From Candidatus Latescibacteria bacterium 4484_7 (GTDB lineage Bacteria > Krumholzibacteriota > Krumholzibacteriia > Krumholzibacteriales > Krumholzibacteriaceae): a DNA stretch of 12,093 nt. The stretch spans positions 1-12,093 of the forward strand of contig NATK01000084.1 in NCBI GenBank assembly GCA_002085285.1. The letters are read 5' to 3'. The notes below the pieces were generated by a model that was not told the origin of the DNA, made no database searches, and saw only the letters and a program-made list of their open reading frames with translations. The position numbers were made by a program, and so were the translations under genes. Position 1 is the first letter of the stretch, and every line of letters starts with the position of its first letter. This document shows positions 1 to 5,706 of the stretch, piece by piece.

Positions 1-69
1 TCTATGTGTCAATAAAACATTTTTTATGGCAAGCCATACTGCTGTCAAGGCAAGGATAAAAGAGTATAT

Positions 70-240
70 TCACCTGCTTTTGCTTGTAAATATCTGCAAA
101 ACAAAATATACTGCTAATGCAAAGTAAATAATATATACATATCTCTTGGTCATCAAACTGCGCACAAATTTGATTCTACTAATTATAAAAGCAAAAACGA
201 TTAATACTGCCAAAATTACATATGTTATTAGCTCTTCCAT
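70..240 (-). CDS. Small hypothetical membrane protein (56 aa), two predicted helices
   Basis: I do not recognise a family. From the ATG at 238-240 the product is 56 residues. A hydrophobic helix at about residues 4-21 is followed by a basic loop (SRIKFVRSLMTKR) and a second helix at about 37-52, ending in TSKSR. This fits a two-helix inner-membrane protein whose positive loop faces the cytoplasm. The frame also stays open to a GTG at 313-315, directly after a TAA, which would add 25 less convincing residues. Neither start has a clear Shine-Dalgarno, so the start is uncertain. It lies downstream of another small membrane protein on the same strand, in the same AT-rich sequence, and the two may belong to one module. 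An accidental AT-rich open frame is possible but would less often give two clean helices with a basic loop. Confidence 0.42.
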   Translation of the reverse strand: MEELITYVILAVLIVFAFIISRIKFVRSLMTKRYVYIIYFALAVYFVLQIFTSKSR

Positions 241-411
241 AGCGGATATATAGGATGCTACTGCTTGCAATATACTGTCTTCTGCTTTATAGTTAATTAA
301 TATACTGCAATGCACTTAACAACAATTCAAAATTCGTCGAATATCAGACATATTAGTTCGGTGAAATGATGACAATTTAATTCGGCGTTGATATCCTCCT
401 TCACTGAACTA

Positions 412-431
412 TGTCAAATTCAGGGGGGACA
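412..431. repeat. TGTC...GACA motif resembling a REP or IS end
   Basis: The 20 bases run from TGTCAAATTC to AGGGGGGACA and begin and end with complementary tetranucleotides. Just upstream, TTCGGTGAA (357-365) and TTCACTGAA (400-408) form an 8-of-9 inverted pair. G-run plus GACA sequences of this sort are found in REP-like elements and at some insertion-sequence ends. With only one copy here, that reading is a guess. The 316-442 gap contains no gene I can support, although an AAGGAGG-like sequence on the minus strand (about 394-400) has no ATG behind it. Confidence 0.22.
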
Positions 432-442
432 TAATGATAGCA

Positions 443-697
443 TTAATTACTTGTTTGCACTCTTTTCATAAATCTTACCACGTTTGAAACAACCAAAAAA
501 ATCCCAATTACTGAAAGCGCGAGAGTAATAATGCATGTACTAGAATCTAAGGTTCTTAAGATCCCGATTGAATACGGCATTAAAATAAGAAATAACCCTC
601 CTATCCCATAACTAAGTTTTATTTTGAGCATGTATCTTAGAGCTAAGTATATCAAATAAATGCCGACTGATGTTAAAATTACAATCATGTACATCAT
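443..697 (-). CDS. Hypothetical integral membrane protein (84 aa), three predicted helices
   Basis: No family recognised. The start is well supported: a near-perfect Shine-Dalgarno, AAGGAGGTT, lies at 701-709 on the minus strand, three bases from an ATG at 695-697. A second ATG follows at once. The product has three hydrophobic segments at about residues 3-20, 32-47 and 56-72. Short polar loops separate them, and the tail is basic (RFMKRVQTSN). Nothing suggests a catalytic site. It sits downstream of the disrupted lipoprotein-like gene on the same strand, with a gap of 106 bp. The strong ribosome site and clean topology make it the most secure gene of the AT-rich part. Its small size and position next to a protein with a hydrophobic Gly/Ala-rich C-terminus would fit an immunity or accessory membrane protein, but this is inference only. 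Confidence 0.62.
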   Translation of the reverse strand: MMYMIVILTSVGIYLIYLALRYMLKIKLSYGIGGLFLILMPYSIGILRTLDSSTCIITLALSVIGIFLVVSNVVRFMKRVQTSN

Positions 698-803
698 TTC
701 AACCTCCTTGCTTTTATCTTAAGAATGCGTAGAATCACACTTTCATTTCATGTTAGAGTATGGCCCCAATTATTAAAAGAATTTTTTTACAAATTTGAAC
801 TTG

Positions 804-1529
804 TTAATCCTTATCATCTTTTTTATCATTATTTGTTGTCGCTGCTATATATATTGCCGAAGCAACTGCCGCACATATTATTGATAGTGGGCCAGCATAC
901 CAGCAAAGAAGTGCACCGACAGCATCTGCCAGTATAACATTTATAGACCACCAATCAGGCTCCCACTTCAGTAAATTGCTAGAGTTCGTTGTACCTGATG
1001 AGTAATCCACATTCGGAATCATGTTTGACTTATCTCTGATGCCAGGCCAGAATTTGTAAGAAGATTTCATAATGGATAATGAATTTTTCACTTTTTCTGA
1101 TTCGCAATTATTCATGCTATTGTTAATTAGAGATTCTATTTCAGAATAACTTGTATGATTAAAAACGCCATTCTCTATTACGCCTATAGAATATCTTATT
1201 TGGTCTATGTCATTCTTGCTATATAAATTATTACTTTCCATATAATCAAGCAACTTATATATATCTTCGACGTTTCTTTCAGCGACAGGCTTGAAAATAT
1301 TGAATACTCCCTCATCACGCCAAGACTCAAAACACTCTAGAGTATTATTTATGTCTTCTTTTACAACATTAATTCTTAAACCGTTTCTCTTAAAAACTTC
1401 ATTACTCGATTCTGCTAATTTCTTTTTATTCTTGGGAGAAATAATTTGTTAATCATTAAAACAGGAGGCAAATATCATCGTGATCATTGATATGCAAACA
1501 AAGATTGCCAAAGATTTTCTTAAAAACAT
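804..1529 (-). pseudogene. Lipoprotein-like gene interrupted by an in-frame TAA at codon 27
   Basis: Reading from an ATG at 1527-1529 with an upstream AGGAGGGG (about 1536-1543), the first 26 codons encode a typical signal peptide. It has a KR-containing N-region (MFLRKS), a hydrophobic core and a lipobox-like FASC with Cys at residue 23. Codon 27 (1449-1451) is TAA. The same frame then stays open without a shift for 214 codons to the TAA at 804-806. The later part reads as a normal hydrophilic helical domain (about 28-190), then WEPDWW, a 37-residue hydrophobic stretch rich in Gly and Ala (about 195-231), and a charged tail NDKKDDKD. Signal peptide and body match as one gene of 241 codons, so the TAA looks like a single nonsense change (for example from CAA, GAA or AAA) or a base error. 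If expression restarts, a TTG at 1251-1253 could give a 149-residue product without a signal. No family recognised. Confidence 0.62.
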
Positions 1530-1594
1530 CTTGATCCCCTCCTAATTTTCTGTTTCAATAGCCACAATATAACAAAGAACTTAAAGGATAAAAA

Positions 1595-1615
1595 TTATAA
1601 GAATTGTTTTTTCAT
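1595..1615 (-). other. SD-preceded mini-ORF (six codons) upstream of the lipoprotein gene
   Basis: On the minus strand an ATG at 1613-1615 follows AAGGGGG at about 1622-1628, with six bases between. It encodes MKKQFL and then TAA (1595-1597). Beyond that stop the same frame continues with 24 mostly hydrophobic or basic codons (FLSFKFFVILWLLKQ and on) to a TAA overlapping the lipoprotein start. It could be a leader peptide, a small membrane peptide broken by a stop, or chance in AT-rich DNA. Confidence 0.22.
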
Positions 1616-1685
1616 TGCTCACCCCCTTGCAATCTCCAAATGATTTAAGCTAATTGAAGTATCTCTGAAAGTTATAGTTTTTTCT

Positions 1686-1784
1686 ATCTACCCGGGGAGG
1701 ATTGGGTCCCCACGTGCCAGGAGATGAGGCCTCGGCCAGGTCCCTTTCTCAATTCCAAAACCCTCTCCTCCCCGGGAAATAGAT
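1686..1784. repeat. Large imperfect inverted repeat around a GC-rich core
   Basis: The arms CCCGGGGAGGA (1691-1701) and TCCTCCCCGGG (1766-1776) pair perfectly over 11 bp. After two mismatches the pairing goes inward for four more bp (1704-1707 with 1760-1763). It resumes outward with ATCTA (1686-1690) against TAGAT (1780-1784) across an AAA bulge. The inner 52 bases contain CACGTG (1711-1716), GAGGCCTC (1726-1733) and two GCCAGG copies. Possible readings are a structured RNA, a small non-autonomous element, or the scar of one. There is no U-run directly after the stem, so it is not a plain terminator. Confidence 0.5.
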
Positions 1785-1817
1785 CAACGAGGTCAAAGAG
1801 AACCTAACTCTCTTAAT

Positions 1818-1866
1818 CGATGGGGGGCATACTGTTTACTAGAGCGGTTCCCATCGTCCTTTTACC
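1818..1866 (+). terminator. Possible Rho-independent terminator-like hairpin
   Basis: CGATGGG (1818-1824) pairs with CCCATCG (1850-1856). Two G-U pairs extend it (1825-1826 with 1848-1849), leaving a loop of about 21 bases. TCCTTTTACC follows. The U-run is short and the loop large, so the call is weak. No plus-strand gene ends here, which leaves its partner transcript unknown. It might belong to an unrecognised RNA starting further left. Confidence 0.25.
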
Positions 1867-2019
1867 TATATATCCATAAATTGTGCCAGAGGGGTGATTG
1901 ACGGATTCGAGAAAAGGATGGAGTTCTACAACCTCTTATGGTTACACGTGTTACAAAGCTACATGGCTGGATAATTACAATATGAGCGAACTCATTTGAC
2001 TGGTTTCTACGACTAATAA

Positions 2020-2041
2020 AAGTGTCTCACGTGAGACACTT
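2020..2041. promoter_or_regulatory. Perfect 22-bp palindrome, probable operator
   Basis: AAGTGTCTCAC and its exact complement meet at 2030/2031. This gives half-sites GTGTCTCA (2022-2029) and TGAGACAC (2032-2039) with a two-base spacer. A perfect 22-bp dyad of mixed composition, with no U-run after it, fits a dimeric regulator site better than a terminator. The same half-site recurs at 2104-2142. I cannot name the regulator. Confidence 0.55.
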
Positions 2042-2102
2042 CGTTATACACATTTCTGCTCAATTGCATGGCAACTTGCTTTGTAACAATAAGTTATCAC
2101 AA

Positions 2103-2142
2103 TGTGTCTCACGATGACACAGATGAGACACTTGAGACACTT
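2103..2142. promoter_or_regulatory. Second cluster of TGAGACAC half-sites
   Basis: GTGTCTCA (2104-2111) faces TGAGACAC (2124-2131) across 12 bases. A further TGAGACACTT (2133-2142) repeats the previous one (2124-2133) head-to-tail with a 9-bp period. Compared with the palindrome at 2020-2041, the inverted half-sites here are separated by 12 instead of 2 bases, close to one extra helical turn. That would keep both halves on the same DNA face. The arrangement suggests cooperative binding of a transcription factor upstream of the S46 peptidase gene. Confidence 0.5.
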
Positions 2143-2159
2143 TTCCGGATATCTATATC
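2132..2159 (+). promoter_or_regulatory. Candidate promoter overlapping the half-site array
   Basis: TTGAGA (2132-2137) is one base from the TTGACA -35 consensus. Sixteen bases later comes TATATC (2154-2159), with TATACT nearby at 2160-2165. The -35 box lies inside the last TGAGACACTT copy, so a protein bound there would block polymerase. A transcript from here would have a leader of about 280 bases before the S46 gene. This is a by-eye match with no experimental support. Confidence 0.25.
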
Positions 2160-2454
2160 TATACTAAAGTTGAATATTCAAGATTTTTTCCATCAACCTT
2201 CTCCAACGCCCAAAAACGTCTCCCGTAAAAATAAAGAGGTCACCTTGTTCTTTCCCATTCCCGGTTTCAATAATAAATTCTCATTGTATTATCCCGGGCT
2301 CGATGATAACATACTTCTCGCTTCGCTCGAAGCACAGTCTCGAGCTCTCTTGCGGGGCTGTAAGGATTTCCCGGGCTGACCGGTGTTGCCCGACGAACCG
2401 CATTAATTGGTTTTTAGCAGTGGATCTTGACCTTGGAAAAGGAGGTTCCCCGAA

Positions 2455-4626
2455 ATGTCATTCAAGTTATTCGTCGCAGTTCTCGCCGGCCTGACCCTGC
2501 TCGCCGCTAATAGTGTTTTTGCGGACGAGGGGATGTGGCCGATGAACAGCCTCGACAAGCTGCCGATAAAGCAGCTTCAGAAGATGGGGCTCAAGCTGAC
2601 CCCCGAGGAGATATACAATCCCAAAGGCGGCGGCATAGCCCGTGCAATCGTAAGCCTCGGAGGCGGAACGGGCTCTTTCGTCTCGCCCAACGGTCTTATT
2701 CTTACAAATCACCACGTGGCGTTTACTGCACTTCAGAGGGAAAGCTCGTCAGAGAACAACTACATCGAGGACGGCTTCCTCGCTCGCAGCTACGCAGAGG
2801 AGCTTCACGCGCCAGGCTACAGGGCCTACGTGCTGCTCTCGATAAAGGATGTGACGAAAGATGTGCTGAGGGGCGTTAAGAAGAAGATGAGCGACCTCGA
2901 GCGCTACAACGCTATCGAGAAAAGGATAAAGAAAATAGTGGCCAGGAATGAAAAGGGCAAGGACGTAGAGTGTCGTGTTGTGCCCTTCTACGGCGGAATG
3001 GAGTACTATCTCTACACATATTTCACAATCAAGGATGTTCGTATCGTCTATGCTCCGCCCGACGCCATAGGGAACTACGGCGGTGACATAGACAACTGGA
3101 TGTGGCCCCGCCACGGCGGAGATTTCTCCTTTCTCCGCGCCTACGTGGCACCCGACGGAAGCTCGGCTGAATATTCGAAGGACAATGTTCCGTACAAATC
3201 GGACATCTATCTGCCCTTCTCGACTGCCGGCGTCAAGGAGGGCGACTTCACGATGATCATTGGTTTCCCCGGGCGCACGATGCGTTACCGCTCGTCGTAT
3301 TCGATCGAGTACAGCGAAAAATTCGCCTATCCTTTCAGGATAAAGGTCTTCGGCGACTGGATCGGAATCCTTCAGGACGAGGCGAAAAGAAGCGAAGAGA
3401 CCGCGATCAAGGTCGCCTCTTACGACCAGATGCTGAACAATTCGATGAAGAACTATCAGGGTATGCTCGAAGGCTTCAGGAAATCGAAGCTTCTCGAGAA
3501 GAAGATAGCCGAAGAGAAGGCCTTTACCGAGTGGCTTGCGAGCAACAAGAAGCTCGAGGAGAAGTACGGGGATGTACTCCCCTCGATCGGCAAGCTCTAC
3601 GACGAGGTCAAGACGTATCAGCTTAAAAATTCGATTATCCGCTTCATGGAGTGGGGTTGCGTGCCTCTTCAGGGGGCGAGCATCATCTATCGCTGGAGCG
3701 AGGAGAAGGCGAAGAAGGATATGGATAGGGAGCCGGGTTATCAGGAGCGCGACATCCCTCGTCTCAAGGACAGGCTCAAGGTCATCCAGCGCAACTACGA
3801 TCCTCACGCCGACAGAAGGGTGCTCAAGTATTTCATCATGCAGGCGCTCGAGTTGCCCGACAACCAGAGGATTGCGGCGATAGACGAGATAGTCGTCGGC
3901 AAGGATAAGAAGGATTACGAGGCTGCTGTCGACGCATTCCTCGATAATCTCTACGCCAATACAAAGATGACGAAGCTGGGCGAGAGGCTCAAGGCATTCG
4001 ATATGTCGAAGAAGAAACTTCTTGCGATGCACGATCCGTTCATCGAATTCGCTGCGAAGTTGAGAGCGGAGAGCAAGGTGCTCGAAGACAAGGGCAAGGC
4101 TTTCAACGGCGCCATCACGAAGCTTCGCCCGAAATTGATAGAGGCATACAAGATGTGGAAGGGCGGCAATCTATACCCCGACGCAAACAGCACCATGCGT
4201 CTTACATACGGAGTCGTAAAGGGGTACTCGCCGAGGGATGCGGTGCACTACGATTACATTACTTCTCTTAAGGGCGTCATAGAAAAGAATACGGGCAAGC
4301 CGCCTTTCAACTGCCCGCAGAAGCTCATTGACCTTTACAACACCAAAGACTACGGTCCTTACAAGGATAGTGTGATAAACGACGTCCCCGTCGATTTTCT
4401 GTCGACCTGCGATATAACGGGCGGCAACTCGGGAAGCCCTATATTGAACGGCCGCGGCGAGGTCATCGGCGCTGCATTCGACGGCAACTACGAGAGCATC
4501 TCGGCCGATTACCAGTTCAACGACGCCTTGACGAGGGCGATAAGCGTGGACGCGAGGTATATTCTCTTCATCATGGACAAGTTCAGCGGAGCAAAGAATC
4601 TGCTCGATGAGATGAAGATCAACTGA
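2455..4626 (+). CDS. S46 family dipeptidyl-peptidase (DPP7-like), secreted
   Basis: Serine peptidase of family S46, which removes dipeptides from the N-terminus of peptides in the periplasm or at the cell surface. The start is supported by AAAAGGAGGT at 2437-2446, eight bases before the ATG. Residues 1-23 are a signal peptide ending VFA, and mature DEGMWP is typical of the family. The 723-residue length is normal. The catalytic triad is visible: His in TNHH (H87 by family alignment), Asp in GGDIDNWMWPRH (D213), and Ser in TGGNSGSP (S659). A helical insert at about 300-570 corresponds to the family's regulatory domain. The residue 18 positions after the Ser is Gly (FDGN, G677). In the family, Gly here goes with hydrophobic P1 preference (DPP7), while Arg (FDRN) marks the Asp/Glu-specific DPP11, so DPP7-like specificity is inferred. 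An EamA transporter follows after 35 bp, probably in the same transcript. Confidence 0.96.
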   Translation: MSFKLFVAVLAGLTLLAANSVFADEGMWPMNSLDKLPIKQLQKMGLKLTPEEIYNPKGGGIARAIVSLGGGTGSFVSPNGLILTNHHVAFTALQRESSSENNYIEDGFLARSYAEELHAPGYRAYVLLSIKDVTKDVLRGVKKKMSDLERYNAIEKRIKKIVARNEKGKDVECRVVPFYGGMEYYLYTYFTIKDVRIVYAPPDAIGNYGGDIDNWMWPRHGGDFSFLRAYVAPDGSSAEYSKDNVPYKSDIYLPFSTAGVKEGDFTMIIGFPGRTMRYRSSYSIEYSEKFAYPFRIKVFGDWIGILQDEAKRSEETAIKVASYDQMLNNSMKNYQGMLEGFRKSKLLEKKIAEEKAFTEWLASNKKLEEKYGDVLPSIGKLYDEVKTYQLKNSIIRFMEWGCVPLQGASIIYRWSEEKAKKDMDREPGYQERDIPRLKDRLKVIQRNYDPHADRRVLKYFIMQALELPDNQRIAAIDEIVVGKDKKDYEAAVDAFLDNLYANTKMTKLGERLKAFDMSKKKLLAMHDPFIEFAAKLRAESKVLEDKGKAFNGAITKLRPKLIEAYKMWKGGNLYPDANSTMRLTYGVVKGYSPRDAVHYDYITSLKGVIEKNTGKPPFNCPQKLIDLYNTKDYGPYKDSVINDVPVDFLSTCDITGGNSGSPILNGRGEVIGAAFDGNYESISADYQFNDALTRAISVDARYILFIMDKFSGAKNLLDEMKIN

Positions 4627-4661
4627 TTGCCCCGGGCAGTCCGTAGCAGGTCCGAGATATT

Positions 4662-5537
4662 ATGGGAAAGCTGTTTGCCCTTTTAAGTGCGCTTACGTGG
4701 GCGGTAGCCGTCATCCTGTTCAAGAAGTCGGGCGAAAGGGTTCCCCCTTTCGCCCTAAACCTTTTCAAAGCAGGTGTATCGGTTCTGCTTTTCATCGGCA
4801 CCCTCTTTTTGATGGGGCAGGGTGTATGGGGTGAGGCGCCGCTCAAAGACTATCTAATACTGTTCTTGAGCGGGGTCATAGGTATCGCGATATCCGATAC
4901 GCTCTTTCTGATGAGCCTGAATATTGTCGGAGCAGGCATCTTGGCGATAGTCGATACGCTCTATTCGCCGCTCGTTGTGCTCCTTGCGTATCTTTTTATA
5001 GGGGAGCGATTCGGATTCTGGCAGATCCTCGGGATGGTATTTGTCGTGCTCGGTGTGCTGGCGACGGCGAGGCCGGAGGCGACGAAGGAGCTCAGCCGGG
5101 CGAGGTTGATCGAGGGTATATCGATTGGTGCTCTTGCCATGATAACGCTCGCAGTGGGGATCGTCATCGCAAAGCCGGTCCTCAACCGCTCACCGGTAGT
5201 CTGGGCGACTACTGTAAGAGAGATAGGGTGCCTCGTCGTGATGGTGCCGATAGCGTTTGCCTCGAAGGACAGATGGAGGATACTCAGTGCCTTCAAGCCT
5301 TCGAGAACGTGGCGTTTCTCCCTGACCGGCACGATCATCGGGTCATACCTCGCTTTGATGTTATGGATAGCGGGTATGAAGTACACCCTGGCGGGAACGG
5401 CGGCAATCCTAAATCAATCGAACACGATATTTGTTCTGATATTCGCTTCGGTTTTCTTGAAGGAGGGGTTTACGAAGAGGAAATTTCTTGCGGCTGCCCT
5501 TGCCATTACAGGCATCATGATGGTGACTCTCGGTTGA
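4662..5537 (+). CDS. EamA/DMT-family transporter, 10 predicted helices
   Basis: A 291-residue inner-membrane protein of the drug/metabolite transporter superfamily. Two EamA repeats are visible, at about residues 2-132 and 151-290, each with five hydrophobic segments. Each repeat ends in the family pattern of a helix, a short acidic/basic turn (IGERFGFWQ; LKEGFTKRK) and a final Gly-rich helix (LGMVFVVLGVL; AAALAITGIMM). Proteins of this fold export or exchange small metabolites such as amino acids, sugars or nucleosides. The substrate cannot be read from sequence. The start has no strong Shine-Dalgarno (GAG in gtccgagatatt), which fits translation coupled to the S46 peptidase ending 35 bp upstream. 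Pairing with that peptidase makes an amino-acid-related role attractive, but this is inference. Confidence 0.9.
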   Translation: MGKLFALLSALTWAVAVILFKKSGERVPPFALNLFKAGVSVLLFIGTLFLMGQGVWGEAPLKDYLILFLSGVIGIAISDTLFLMSLNIVGAGILAIVDTLYSPLVVLLAYLFIGERFGFWQILGMVFVVLGVLATARPEATKELSRARLIEGISIGALAMITLAVGIVIAKPVLNRSPVVWATTVREIGCLVVMVPIAFASKDRWRILSAFKPSRTWRFSLTGTIIGSYLALMLWIAGMKYTLAGTAAILNQSNTIFVLIFASVFLKEGFTKRKFLAAALAITGIMMVTLG

Positions 5538-5554
5538 GGTATCTGCAAATGGCG

Positions 5555-5592
5555 GCGGCGATGAAGGCCGACGTGTAACGCCGCAAAGTTTT
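5555..5592 (+). terminator. Possible terminator after the EamA gene
   Basis: GCGGCG (5555-5560) can pair with CGCCGC (5579-5584) across an 18-base loop, followed by AAAGTTTTTC. The stem is short and the run is five T. It lies in the 169-bp gap between the peptidase/transporter pair and moxR, where a transcript end would be expected. A second AT-only hairpin (about 5633-5651) follows. Confidence 0.3.
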
Positions 5593-5706
5593 TCTGGAAC
5601 AAAAAGGCCGCTTTGTGGTTAAACAAATATTGATTTTTTCATTCAAAAAAATGCCGTGGTCTTTCGCTTTTTTAACCTTTCGTAACTTTGAAAAAGGGGT
5701 TCTGTC

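Larger units (their letters stand above)
1530..2454. other. Long intergenic region without a convincing gene
   Basis: I find no open frame here with a ribosome site, codon use or motif worth calling. The base composition is mixed: AT-rich to about 1680, then GC-rich blocks, then mixed sequence up to the S46 peptidase gene. It holds several inverted repeats listed separately (1686-1784, 1818-1856, 2020-2142). CCCGGG occurs four times (about 1691, 1771, 2294 and 2371), two of them as CCCGGGCT. A short hairpin GCTTCG-CT-CGAAGC lies near 2326-2339. The region separates minus-strand genes from plus-strand genes, so it should contain promoters for both. I see no tRNA or rRNA. Confidence 0.5.

Noticed and set aside
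725..937. 70-codon plus-strand open frame
   Set aside because: It lies opposite the C-terminal part of the lipoprotein-like gene and has no ribosome site; a shadow frame in AT-rich DNA.
804..1529. Stop-codon reassignment (TAA read as an amino acid) to explain the broken lipoprotein gene
   Set aside because: batA and the small membrane gene at 443-697 end in TAA, and the lipoprotein frame itself ends in TAA, so TAA works as a stop here.
2069..2082. TGGCAACTTGCTTT as a sigma-54 -24/-12 promoter
   Set aside because: The GG and GC elements are six bases apart where about ten are needed.
2068..2379. 103-codon open frame on the plus strand
   Set aside because: No ribosome site, no recognisable domain, and it runs through the TGAGACAC repeats, which alone produce its ETLETL-like stretch. 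A chance open frame is more likely.
2303..2494. 63-codon open frame overlapping the start of the S46 gene
   Set aside because: It overlaps a gene with a strong start and signal peptide, and has no supporting signal of its own.
2749..4032. Very long (427-codon) minus-strand open frame inside the S46 gene
   Set aside because: The plus-strand frame encodes an unmistakable S46 peptidase. Long antisense frames arise from the codon bias of these genes; the same holds for long minus-strand frames under moxR, batD and batA/batB.
4628..4642. TGCCCCGGGCA hairpin after the S46 gene as a terminator
   Set aside because: Stem of only five pairs with no T-run, and the next gene begins 35 bp downstream, so read-through is expected.
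5683..5690. TAACTTTG, resembling the Bacteroidota -7 promoter element TAnnTTTG, before moxR
   Set aside because: No TTTG at the required upstream distance, and it lies only 16 bases from the ATG, leaving almost no leader. The genus-level assignment is also not secure.
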